A stretch of 38,442 nucleotides of DNA. Source: Terriglobia bacterium (GTDB lineage: Bacteria > Acidobacteriota > Terriglobia > UBA7540). Positions 8,228-16,200 of the stretch are shown piece after piece. The first letter of the stretch is position 1. Each line of letters opens with the position of its first letter. The DNA is taken from the NCBI GenBank assembly GCA_030037755.1, contig JASHQD010000643.1:1-38442 (forward strand), read 5' to 3'. Both the position numbers and the translations under genes were made by a program. The notes beneath the pieces are model-generated. The model saw only the letters and a list, made by a program, of their open reading frames with translations, did not search any database and was not told the origin of the DNA.

Positions 8228-8333
8228 AAAGTTAGACAATTCGGCACTGGTGCAGGGAACGACGGAACCCGGGATCCGACCACCGGAAAATGTCAACCGG
8301 AAACCGGCAGCCGCCTTCCAGCAACCAAAATGC

Positions 8334-8362
8334 TTGCGTCTAGCCTCGATCTGTCATACACT
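8334..8362 (+). promoter_or_regulatory. Predicted promoter of the Ku gene
   Basis: TTGCGT (8334-8339), a 17-nt spacer, then TACACT (8357-8362). The expected start near 8369 leaves a leader of about 65 nt to the GTG at 8434. The same -35 hexamer is used in front of the DUF6922-like gene at 18.2 kb. Confidence 0.5.
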
Positions 8363-8433
8363 GCGCTGGGGATGCTTGCTGGCCACTGGCGGGTCGCAGG
8401 ACGCGGCCTGTGGGGAGGGAAAGGAATGGTGAC

Positions 8434-9282
8434 GTGGCAACCACTGTCTGGACAGGTTATCTGACCTTCGGGCTGATCTCGATTCCAATCCGGCTCTTCT
8501 CCGCCGCGCGCGGCGAAACCATCCACTTCAACCAGCTTCACGCCGAGTGCAACACGCGCATCAAGCAGCCGCAGTACTGCCCCACCTGCCAGCGCCAGGT
8601 GCCGCGCTCGGAAATCGTCAAGGGCTACGAGTACGAGAAGGATCGATACGTGCTCGTCGAGGAAGAGGAGATCAAGAAGATTGCTCCGCCCTCGGCGCGC
8701 ACCATGGAGATCCAGGAATTCGTCGATCTCAAGGACGTCGATCCGCTGTACTATGAGACCTCGTACTTCGCGGTCCCGGAGGATCCGGGACGCAAAGCTT
8801 ACCAACTGCTCGTGAAGACGATGGAGGAATCGGGACGCGCGGCCATCGCCAAAGTCGCCATGCACCAGCACGAGTACACGGTGATCATCCGGGCGCGCGC
8901 GCATGGGCTCACGCTGCACACCATGTACTATGCGAATGAGGTGCGCGAGGTGCCGGAGTACGGCCAGACGACGGACGTCGTGGTGAAGCCGGAAGAGATC
9001 AAGCTGGCCAAGCAGCTGGTGGATAGCCTTACGGGCGAGTTCGACCCGAAGCGCTATCGCGACGAGTATCAGGATCGGCTGAAGGAACTGGTGAACGCGA
9101 AGCTCGCCGGACAGCAGATCGCCGAGGCTCCTGAGCCGCAGCTCGCGCCCGTCATCGACATGATGGAAGCGTTGAAGAAGAGTCTGGCCGCGCGCGAATC
9201 CGCGCCCAAGAAGCCCCCAGTGCGGGCGACGGCGGAAGAAGAAGCGGCGCCCAAGCGGGGATCGCGAAAAGCGGCGAAGTAA
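8434..9282 (+). CDS. ku: Bacterial Ku, non-homologous end-joining DNA-end-binding protein
   Basis: Bacterial Ku forms a homodimer ring that binds double-strand DNA ends and recruits ligase LigD. The protein begins VATTVWTGYLTFGLISIPIRL, the standard Ku opening, and continues with VKGYEYEKDRYVLVEEEEI and the bridge region around LHTMYYANEVRE. The C-terminal tail is short, basic and low in complexity (KKPPV..., PKRGSRKAAK), as in many bacterial Ku proteins, where it contacts DNA or LigD. The start is GTG 8434 with AAGGA 8 nt upstream; the frame also opens at GTG 8410, which adds eight non-conserved residues. At 282 aa the length is normal. LigD is not in the window, so the ligase partner must be elsewhere. 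Confidence 0.95.
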   Translation: MATTVWTGYLTFGLISIPIRLFSAARGETIHFNQLHAECNTRIKQPQYCPTCQRQVPRSEIVKGYEYEKDRYVLVEEEEIKKIAPPSARTMEIQEFVDLKDVDPLYYETSYFAVPEDPGRKAYQLLVKTMEESGRAAIAKVAMHQHEYTVIIRARAHGLTLHTMYYANEVREVPEYGQTTDVVVKPEEIKLAKQLVDSLTGEFDPKRYRDEYQDRLKELVNAKLAGQQIAEAPEPQLAPVIDMMEALKKSLAARESAPKKPPVRATAEEEAAPKRGSRKAAK

Positions 9283-9290
9283 CGGCCGCG

Positions 9291-9367
9291 CTGTAGCGGC
9301 GGTGTCCTCACCGCCGAGACAACCGACGATCTGGAGGCGGCGGTCGGGACACCGCGGCCACAGCGCC
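9291..9367. repeat. Inverted pair of REP-like GC-rich repeats (hairpin)
   Basis: A copy of the motif GGCGGTGAGGACACCGCC lies in reverse orientation at 9298-9315 and a diverged copy in forward orientation at 9336-9367 (GGCGGTCGGGACACCGC core). Together they can fold into a long stem with about a 20-nt loop between the Ku and MerR-TPR genes. Further copies sit at 15561-15633 inside the GH38 gene and at 37117-37149. It may act as a transcription or RNA-stability barrier. Confidence 0.65.
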
Positions 9368-9423
9368 GTGCGTTTCAAGGAGCGGGCCGGCAATGCAAGA
9401 CGCGGCGCCGGCAAGGGGGAACG

Positions 9424-10317
9424 ATGACGACAGCCCTCCAGCAATTCAGCCGCAACGACGTGCTTCGCATCGTGGGCATCACCACCGCGCAGCTTAGCTA
9501 TTGGGAGCGCCTCCGGCTGGTGAACGCGCCGGAGACGCGCGAGCGACCGTACAGTTTCAGCGATCTGGTCCGGCTGCGCGCGGTAAAACAGATCACCGGC
9601 CAGCACATTTCCGCCCGGCGTCTGCTGGTGGCTCTCCAAGCCGTGCAGCGCCAGTTTCCTGCCGAAGCCCAAACCGCACTTACCGAATTACGTTTTGTTC
9701 CCGCCGGACGTCGCGTCGCCGTGGAGTACCAGGGCACCCGCATTGAGCCCGTCTCGGGCCAGCTTTTGCTCGACTTCGACGGTACCGGGCAGGCAGCGCG
9801 CGTGAGCGCGATGCCCGAGCGCAGCATGGAAGACTGGCTGGCGATGGCGCTCGACTGCGAAGGCGATCCCGGGATGCGCAAACAGGCGATCCAGGCCTAT
9901 CGCAACATCGTGGAGAAGGCGCCGCAGTGGCTCGAGCCGCGGCTGAATCTCGGAACGCTCTACTATGAGGAAGGCGATTGGCAAGCGGCCGCCGCAGAGT
10001 TCCGCCGAGCCGTGGAAATCGCGCCCGGGAATCCGCTCGCTCACTTCAATCTCGGCAGCGTCCTTGATGATTTGGGACAGCCCGAGGCCGCGGCGCATTA
10101 TTTCGACGAGGCCCTGACGCTGGCGCCGGGATTCGCGGACGCGCATTACAATCTGGCGCGCGTTTGCGAAAAGCTCGGCGCTTTCACGCGCGCGCGTTCC
10201 CACTGGCGCCGGTACGTCGAACTCGATCCTTCAAGTTCCTGGGCGGACTATGCCCGCAAACGGCTGGCGGAGCTCGACAAAAGCACTGTGTCAGTCACGC
10301 CAATCAGCGTGTCCTGA
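9424..10317 (+). CDS. MerR-family DNA-binding domain fused to TPR repeats
   Basis: Residues about 8-75 form a MerR-type winged helix (FSRNDVLRIVGITTAQLSYW, then PYSFSDLVRLRAVKQI). Residues 150-285 hold about three TPR units (for example LNLGTLYYEEGDWQAAAAEF and AHFNLGSVLDDLGQPEAAAH). There is no effector-binding domain of the usual MerR kind and no Cys triad for metal sensing, so the TPR arm may receive the signal through protein contacts (inference). AAGGGGG precedes ATG 9424. The next gene starts 11 nt after this stop, so the two are probably co-transcribed. Targets are unknown; the neighbouring Ku gene could be one but nothing shows it. Confidence 0.85.
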   Translation: MTTALQQFSRNDVLRIVGITTAQLSYWERLRLVNAPETRERPYSFSDLVRLRAVKQITGQHISARRLLVALQAVQRQFPAEAQTALTELRFVPAGRRVAVEYQGTRIEPVSGQLLLDFDGTGQAARVSAMPERSMEDWLAMALDCEGDPGMRKQAIQAYRNIVEKAPQWLEPRLNLGTLYYEEGDWQAAAAEFRRAVEIAPGNPLAHFNLGSVLDDLGQPEAAAHYFDEALTLAPGFADAHYNLARVCEKLGAFTRARSHWRRYVELDPSSSWADYARKRLAELDKSTVSVTPISVS

Positions 10318-10328
10318 GTTTTCCGCCG

Positions 10329-11273
10329 ATGCCTCGTTCGTTCATCCTCGTTCTGGTAGCCCTCGGAATCAGCGCCGGCGTGGCTGCCGCTCAGATTCCC
10401 GTCATCCTCTCCACCGACGTCGGCAACGAAATCGACGATCAATGGGCGGTGCTTTACCTGCTCACCAATCCGCAATTCCGGGTGCTGGGGATGGTGTCGG
10501 CGCATGCCCCAACGCTGCCGGATCCCTCCGCCCATTACACCTATCGCGTGCTGGTAGACGAAGTCGAGAATCACATGGGCCTGCAGGCTCATCCGCCGCT
10601 GTTCGAAGGATCGAGCCTGCCGCTCGCGGATGTGCACACTCCGCGCGGAAACGCCGGCGTGGATTTCATCGTCGGCGCTTCGCGCGGGTTTTCATCAGAT
10701 CATCGCCTTGATGTACTGACCATCGGCGCCGCTACCGACGTCGCCTCGGCGATTCTCGAAGATCCCGCGGTGACGGAGCGCATTCGCGTGGTCGCGATGG
10801 GATTCAACCGCTGGCCGGACGGCGGCGACGAGTTCAACGTGGCCAACGATCCGCGCGCCTGGCAGGTGATTCTCGATTCGCGCGTTCCGGTTGCCATCGG
10901 CTGCGGCGACGTGTGCCGCGCCTACCTCGCGCTCACGCCGGACCAGGCGAAGCACCTCGTGGCGAGCCACGGTCCGCTCGGAGCCTGGCTCTGGGAAGAG
11001 TACCAGGACTGGTACTATCGCAACGTGAAGCCGATGCGCCAGGATGATTTCTCAAAGCCCTGGATTGTCTGGGACATCATCACGGCCGCGTATGTCGAAG
11101 GTCTTGCAACCGGCGAGAGCAAGCCGCGACCACGGTTGCGCGACGACATGGTCTTCGAGCATCCGGCAACCAGCGACAACATCACCTGGGTGACCAGCGT
11201 CGATTCAAAACGGTTGTGGTCGGATTTTGTGGATCGTCTCGATGAGTTCACGCGCACACATGCGGTGCATTGA
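10329..11273 (+). CDS. Secreted nucleoside hydrolase-like protein (IUNH fold)
   Basis: Member of the inosine/uridine-preferring nucleoside hydrolase superfamily, which cleaves N-glycosidic bonds of ribonucleosides using a Ca2+ ion bound by an N-terminal Asp cluster. After a signal peptide (residues 1-21, ending in a GVAAAQ cleavage-like site) comes LSTDVGNEIDDQWA, the counterpart of the family DxDxGxDDA motif with Asp 30, Asp 36 and Asp 37. The insertion of Asn-Glu before the DD differs from classical enzymes and is typical of the secreted, less characterised branch. Start ATG 10329 gives 314 aa; the frame is open earlier, inside the MerR-TPR gene, but the signal peptide fixes the start. No Shine-Dalgarno is visible; translation may be coupled to the gene 11 nt upstream. 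Substrate not certain. Confidence 0.8.
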   Translation: MPRSFILVLVALGISAGVAAAQIPVILSTDVGNEIDDQWAVLYLLTNPQFRVLGMVSAHAPTLPDPSAHYTYRVLVDEVENHMGLQAHPPLFEGSSLPLADVHTPRGNAGVDFIVGASRGFSSDHRLDVLTIGAATDVASAILEDPAVTERIRVVAMGFNRWPDGGDEFNVANDPRAWQVILDSRVPVAIGCGDVCRAYLALTPDQAKHLVASHGPLGAWLWEEYQDWYYRNVKPMRQDDFSKPWIVWDIITAAYVEGLATGESKPRPRLRDDMVFEHPATSDNITWVTSVDSKRLWSDFVDRLDEFTRTHAVH

Positions 11274-11300
11274 TCCACGTTATTGATTCAAGGTACGGTC

Positions 11301-11323
11301 TGGCGCGGCTCGCGCGCGCGCCA
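11301..11323. terminator. GC-rich hairpin between convergent genes
   Basis: TGGCGCG (11301-11307) pairs with CGCGCCA (11317-11323) around a 9-nt loop. It lies between the nucleoside-hydrolase-like gene and the end of the M50 gene, so it could stop transcription from both sides; there is no T-run. Confidence 0.4.
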
Positions 11324-11334
11324 CGGGGCGATCA

Positions 11335-12471
11335 TCACGGCATCAGAACCTGCTTGTCCTTAACGTCGCTCGACGGCGTGGCGGCGCGCGGCTGCGATTG
11401 GCGCAGCGCGGACTGAATCATCATATACTCGCCGACATTCTCCATGTTCAGCAGCCCGACCAGATGGCCGTCGTGCTCGACCGGAATCGTGCGCACTTTG
11501 GTGGTTCCCAGCATCTTCAGCGCATGATCGAGCATGTCATGCGAGTCGGCGACCTGGAACTCGCGGCGCATGGCTTCGCGCACGTGCAGAGAGGAGCCGT
11601 GCGCGGCCAGCGCCTTCATCAGATCCTCGCGGGTCAGGATGCCGATCACGTGATCGCCGAACACCACGGGAAAGTCGTGCTGGAATCCCGCCAGAACATA
11701 ATCGGTGGCCTGCGCCAGCGTGTCGTCAGGCCGCAAGGTCCGGAAGTCAGTCAGCATCACGCGCTCGACCGGGACGCCGCCGAGCGAGGTCTGCATCTGC
11801 ACCGTGGCCGCTTCACTCTCGGCGCCCATCCAGACAAAGAGCGCGATGAAGAGCAGGAACGGGTCGCGGAACAGGCCGATGAAACCGAAGACGAACGCCA
11901 GCGCCTGGCCGATGTGCGCCGCTTTCAACGTGGCCTGCGTGTAATCCATGCGTGTGGCCAGCAGCGCGCGCAGCACGCGTCCCCCGTCCATGGGAAAGGC
12001 CGGAATCAGGTTGAATCCTGCCAGCCAGAGATTCACGGACATGACGCGCTCAAGGAAATCGCCGTTCACGAGTTCGAGCTGCGAAAACCGCGGATGAATC
12101 CGCAAAGCCGCCATCAGCAGAAAGAGCACGCCGGCGATCACCACGTTCACCGCGGGACCTGCAAGCGCGACCTTCAGCTCCTGCAACGGCTGGTCCGGCA
12201 TGCGTTCCAGTCGCGCCACGCCGCCGATGGGCAGCAGGATGATGTCGCGGGTGCGGATCCCGTAACGGCGCGCCGTCAGCGCGTGCCCGAGCTCGTGCAG
12301 CACGACGCACGCAAAGATCAGCAGAATAAAGACGACCGCAAGCAGTGCATCGTTCAGGTCGTGCTTTTCAGACCAGGACGCGAACAGGATGAATGCCAGC
12401 AGTAGCACGAACGTCGCGTGCATGTAGACGTTGATGCCCGCCAGCCGTCCGATCTTCCAAGACCACCGCAT
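11335..12471 (-). CDS. Site-2-type metalloprotease (M50B) with CBS domain pair
   Basis: Intramembrane zinc protease of the S2P/SpoIVFB group with a cytosolic CBS pair. From ATG 12471 (GAGGGTGG upstream) the protein has 378 residues; the frame extends 177 bp further upstream but without family similarity. HELGH at residues 59-63 holds the zinc ligands and catalytic Glu, and NLIPAFPMDGGR about 100 residues later gives the third ligand Asp. About six TM segments fill residues 15-220. Residues 235-360 form two CBS motifs (VERVMLTDFRTLRPDDTLAQ and VREAMRREFQVADSHD), which usually sense adenine nucleotides. This is the well-known M50-CBS architecture; its substrate, often a membrane-bound regulator, is unknown here. 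Confidence 0.92.
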   Translation of the reverse strand: MRWSWKIGRLAGINVYMHATFVLLLAFILFASWSEKHDLNDALLAVVFILLIFACVVLHELGHALTARRYGIRTRDIILLPIGGVARLERMPDQPLQELKVALAGPAVNVVIAGVLFLLMAALRIHPRFSQLELVNGDFLERVMSVNLWLAGFNLIPAFPMDGGRVLRALLATRMDYTQATLKAAHIGQALAFVFGFIGLFRDPFLLFIALFVWMGAESEAATVQMQTSLGGVPVERVMLTDFRTLRPDDTLAQATDYVLAGFQHDFPVVFGDHVIGILTREDLMKALAAHGSSLHVREAMRREFQVADSHDMLDHALKMLGTTKVRTIPVEHDGHLVGLLNMENVGEYMMIQSALRQSQPRAATPSSDVKDKQVLMP

Positions 12472-12514
12472 GAAACCACCCTCATTAATCTGATGCTCCG
12501 TCAACCTTCCGGAG

Positions 12515-13021
12515 TCAAGACACGCTGAAAGGCAGCTCGAATTCGACGGTACTGAGCGCCGTCTTTGGGCGGTGAAAATAATCCGGGAGTTCTGACGGGC
12601 TGCTAAAATGTACGGTCCGGCTCCTCTGCTTGTGCGCGAGAGGGGCAAGCCAGATGGGTATCAGGCGATCCTGGCCGTAGGGCAAGCCGAAGCGACGGTG
12701 CGCGGTGATCTCCAGTAGGAAATGACCGTTGCGGCGACTGTAGACAAGTTGGTTTGTAGCAGGCTGCCGTATTGGAAGTCCGCAGAGAACGAAAGGTCTG
12801 GCGTGGTAGGAGACCTCCTGAGCGCCGGTGTCCCGTTGGTCGCGGACAAGTTGAATTGCTTCCAGCCTCCTCAGCGTGTGAGTGCTGATGCCGATGCGCG
12901 GGAGCAGTGCCTTGACGGCCTCGGGGCCACGTTGTGTGGTTTCCTTGGCCCCGTCAGTTGAGGCTGGAACGGCAGTACAGCAGCAATAGGCCGATCCGGA
13001 GCGGGAGGCATCATTGTTCAC
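12515..13021 (-). pseudogene. Truncated plasmid RepA-like replication initiator
   Basis: A 168-residue frame whose middle part resembles the N-terminal half of RepA-type plasmid replication initiators: YHARPFVLCGLPIRQP, RRNGHFLLEITAHRRFGLPY and GQDRLIPIWLAPLA, then SRTVHFSSPSEL. From memory of the family, these segments should be followed by a longer winged-helix region (a YRRL-type stretch), but here the frame runs into LSTVEFELPFSVS and stops, so about half of the protein is missing. The start is GTG 13021 with AAGGG upstream, overlapping by 11 nt the end of another truncated frame. It lies between the M50 gene and a tRNA-Leu fragment, which fits a decayed integrated plasmid. The family call is from recognition of motifs only. 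Confidence 0.6.
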
Positions 13022-13160
13022 CGCCCTTTTCTGGATCGTCCTTCGGTCGTTTCCGCTTGGGAGTTTTCGGTTTGCGCTTGGGTTGCAGATTTTTCCGGGT
13101 TTGTTCGGAGGATGCCGACGTAAGTTGTTGATCTGCTGCAGAATCAGCTTCGGAATCTAA
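13011..13160 (-). pseudogene. C-terminal remnant of an unknown gene, cut at the tRNA fragment
   Basis: On the minus strand, directly upstream of and overlapping the RepA-like start, lies an open tail of about 49 residues ending in a strongly basic, Pro-rich stretch (KRKPKTPKRKRPKDDPEKGG). The frame continues only through the antisense of the tRNA fragment, where its translation is the familiar meaningless tRNA read-through. The tight overlap (the GTG of RepA lies inside the last codons) argues that both belonged to one operon. I do not recognise the family; the upstream gene of an integrative plasmid could be a partition protein, an integrase or something else. Confidence 0.4.
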
Positions 13161-13214
13161 ACTTAGGATCTGGTCCCGCAAGGGGTGGGGGTTCGAGTCC
13201 CCCCTTTCGCACCA
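13161..13214 (+). tRNA. 3' half of tRNA-Leu (TAG), probable attachment-site scar
   Basis: From the anticodon loop (ACTTAGGA, anticodon TAG) to the CCA end, the sequence follows a tRNA-Leu: 3' strand of the anticodon stem, a CCC-GCAA-GGG variable arm typical of class II tRNAs, the T arm with TTCGAGT loop and GGGGG/CCCCC stem, CTTTCGC acceptor strand, A and CCA. The 5' half is absent: the bases before the anticodon loop do not pair with its 3' stem, and no GCGAAAG acceptor strand is found upstream. This is what remains at the far end of an element that integrated by recombination in the anticodon-loop-to-3' part of a tRNA gene. An intact tRNA-Leu is expected upstream of the former element and is not in this window. 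Confidence 0.8.
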
Positions 13215-13249
13215 ATCACTGAGCCCAAAGGACACATGAGGTCCCAGTG

Positions 13250-16200
13250 ATGAGAACCCGGCGCGTTGTGTATCTCGGTTTGGCGCTGGCATTGCCGCTG
13301 ACGGCGCTTCTCGGAGCGAGAGCGATCGCTGCCGCCGAGCAGACGGTTTGGGAGATCGGTCGATTTGACCAATCGTCGGGGGAGTTTCACGCGCGCCCCA
13401 GTTTCCTGAACCCTCACGAGAACCCGATCTTCACCGTCGGCAAGAGCGATGCCTCCAAGGACTGGCCCGCGGAGCAGCCGGGCTCGGCGAACGCGGAAGC
13501 CGGCGGCCGGCCTCATCCCTACACCATCGACTTTGATCTGATGAATCCTCCGCGCGGGACCTTCACGCTGGTGGTTTCCGTGATCCTGCGACAGCCGCGC
13601 GTTCCACGTCTTCAGGTTGAAATCAATGGGCAAACGGGCCTGTTCTACTTTCACCGCAAGGTCAGCGATTACCCCGGTGACGATGGCTTCGACTCGCCGA
13701 TTTATGGCGGAGACGAGCTCGCGATGGTGATCCCCACCGCAGCGCTCCAGCGCGGCCAGAATCGCCTGGTGCTCACGGCCGCGGACGATCCGAAGGACGG
13801 CCCGGGCGACTCGTCCATTCGTTACGACGCCCTGCGGCTGGTGCATAACCCCGAGGCCCGGACTTCGCCCGCGCCTCAGGTTGAAATCGAGCCGACCATT
13901 TTTTACGTGAAGCGTGGCGGCGCGCTTTGCGAACTCGCGGAGGCTACCATAACGCACGACCAGCCCGCCCGCCGCGGAGAGGTGACGTTGACGGTCGCCG
14001 GCAAGAGCCTGAAAGCTGGCTTCGCCCAGGGGCACGATTTCGGCGAGGAGCGCATCGAGTTTGCCGTGCCTGAAGTGAGCGGTCCGACGCCAGTCGAGGC
14101 CGATGTCAGGCTCGACGGCCACGCTTCCAAGTCGCAATTGAGCTTTGTGCCCGAGCGCCACTGGACAATTTTCCTGGCGCCCCACGCGCACCTCGACATC
14201 GGCTTCACCGACTATCAGGCGAAGATCGCGGAGATTCACAACCGCAATCTCGACCGGCTGCTCGATGAGATCGACGCCCATCCCGAGATGCGGTTCAACC
14301 TGGACGGGTCCTGGATCGTTCAGCAGTACTTGTCGTCGCGGAACGAGGCGACCCAGGAACGCCTGTTGAAACTCGTTCGCGAGGGCAAAATCGCCGTCCC
14401 GGTTCAAGTGGCTAACCTGATGACAGGTTACCCGACCCTTGAGGAATTGCTCCGTTCCACCGACTACAGCCGCCATCTGCACGAGCAGTACGGCATTCCC
14501 TTCGACTACGCCAATATCACAGACGTCCCCAGCTACACCTGGTCTTACGCTTCCGTGCTGGCCGCGCTCGGAATCAAGTATTTTTCGGCGGCCGCCAACA
14601 GCGACCGTGGCCCCATCCTGCTCTATGGGCGCTGGAACACCAAATCGCCGTTCTGGTGGCAGGGGCCCGACGGTGAGAAAGTACTGATGTCCTACTCGCG
14701 CCAGTACTCGCAGCTCTGGTTTGTTTGCGGAATACCTCCCGATGAGGCGGGTTGCCGGCAGGCCTTGCCTGCTTTCTTCCAGCAATACGAATCGCCTTCA
14801 TACAAGCCTGACATCGTCTTGCTGTTCGGCAGCCAGTTCGAGAATACATATCTCGTGCCCGGTGAGCGGGAATTTGTCGAGAAATGGAACGCCGAGTACG
14901 CCTATCCCAGAATCCGGATATCCACCTTCCCCGACTTCATGCGCACCATCGACCAGCAGTACGGCTCGGAGCTGGAAACCGTGCGCGGCGACGGCGGCCC
15001 GTACTGGGAGGACGGGTACGGGACCGACGTCCACTACCTCAGCATCGATCGCGCAAATCAGCAGCGTGCGCCCTCCGCCGAGAAGCTTTCGACCATTGCT
15101 ACGTGCCTCGAGAAGAACGTTTCCGGCCCGGCGGAGCAGATTCGCGCCATGTGGAGCGACCTCGTGCTCTACGCCGAACACACCTTCACGTCGTGGGGAG
15201 GCTACTCGAGGCCGGAAAGCGAAGAGACGGTACGGCAGTTCGCGGTGAAGGATCACTTCGCGACCGACGGCCACCTGCGTGTTAACGCCATTCTGGAGCA
15301 GTCGCTCAGCCAGCTTGCGGACCAGATTCGTGTGCCGGCGCCGGCGTTTGTGGTGTTCAATCCTTTGAGCTGGGCCCGCAGCGGCCTTGTCGAGACGGAT
15401 TTGGACGATGGCGACGCCATCCTCGAATATCCGAGCAAGACTCCCGTGCCGTTTGACGTCGTCGCCAGGCACGACGGCTACAGTCGCGTCCGGTTTCTGG
15501 CTCGCGATGTACCTTCGCTTGGCTACCGATGCTATCAGGTGGTCGAGTCGCATGAGGCCGGCGGTGAGGACACCACCGGTACAGTCGCTCTGCCGGGCGG
15601 CGGTGAGGACACCGCCGCTACAGCCGCCCTACCGGCCACGAACGTGATCGAGAATGCGTACTATCGGATCACGGTGGATGCTGCGGCCGGCGGCATCGAG
15701 AGCATCTTCGACAAGCAGCTCAACCGCGAGATCGTGGACGCGTCGAGCCCCTATCGCTTCAACCAGTACCTTTACGTCTCGGGTGGCGATGGAGAGACGC
15801 AGCTCGTCTATCTGCGCAAGTCGCTTCCGCTCGCAAAACTCACCGTGACCGGCGCGGGCGGCGCCACAGACGGCGGACGTCTGGGAAGCCTTCGGCGCAC
15901 ATCCTACGGACAGATTCTGACCTATGAGACGAGCGGCCCCCACGCGCCATCGATCACGACCGAGGTCATTCTCTACGAGGGCCAGAAGCGCATCGACCTG
16001 GTGAACCGCTTGCACAAGGACCCGGTGGACGCCAAGGAAGCGGTCTACTTCGCGTTTCCCGTGGCCGCCGAGCATCCCGACTTCAGTTACGAGATTCAGA
16101 ACGGTTACGTCGATCCGGCGCGCGACCTGCTGACGGGCGCGAATGTCGCCTGGTTCACCGTCCAGCATTGGGTGCGCGTGGCGACGGCAGGGTTGAGTGT

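Larger units (their letters stand above)
7463..8333. other. About 0.9 kb region without a convincing gene
   Basis: Open frames exist here (for instance plus 7614-8159), but they are rich in Ser/Pro/Arg, lack ribosome-binding sites and resemble no family I know. The region holds a near-consensus promoter (7595-7622), a 14-bp palindrome (7905-7918) with a related half-site nearby, and a 9-bp-period degenerate repeat (8182-8227). The stretch just after the promoter (7628-7860) is less GC-rich than neighbouring genes. It could specify a non-coding RNA or a very short peptide, or be decayed sequence. Confidence 0.4.

Noticed and set aside
8293-9672. 459-residue open frame on the minus strand over Ku
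   Set aside because: Antisense to Ku and part of the MerR-TPR gene, Arg/Leu/His-rich, no family and no ribosome-binding site.
8434-10317. A complete Ku-LigD end-joining operon
   Set aside because: Only Ku is present; the following genes are a MerR-TPR regulator and a hydrolase-like protein with no ligase motif.
13161-13214. Intact, functional tRNA gene
   Set aside because: No 5' half: the acceptor 5' strand GCGAAAG and D arm are missing upstream, and the anticodon stem does not pair.
13163-14785. Long open frame of 540 residues on the minus strand
   Set aside because: It is antisense to the GH38 gene; its start of translation passes through the tRNA fragment, and the protein has no recognisable family. 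GC-rich genes commonly leave such open antisense frames.
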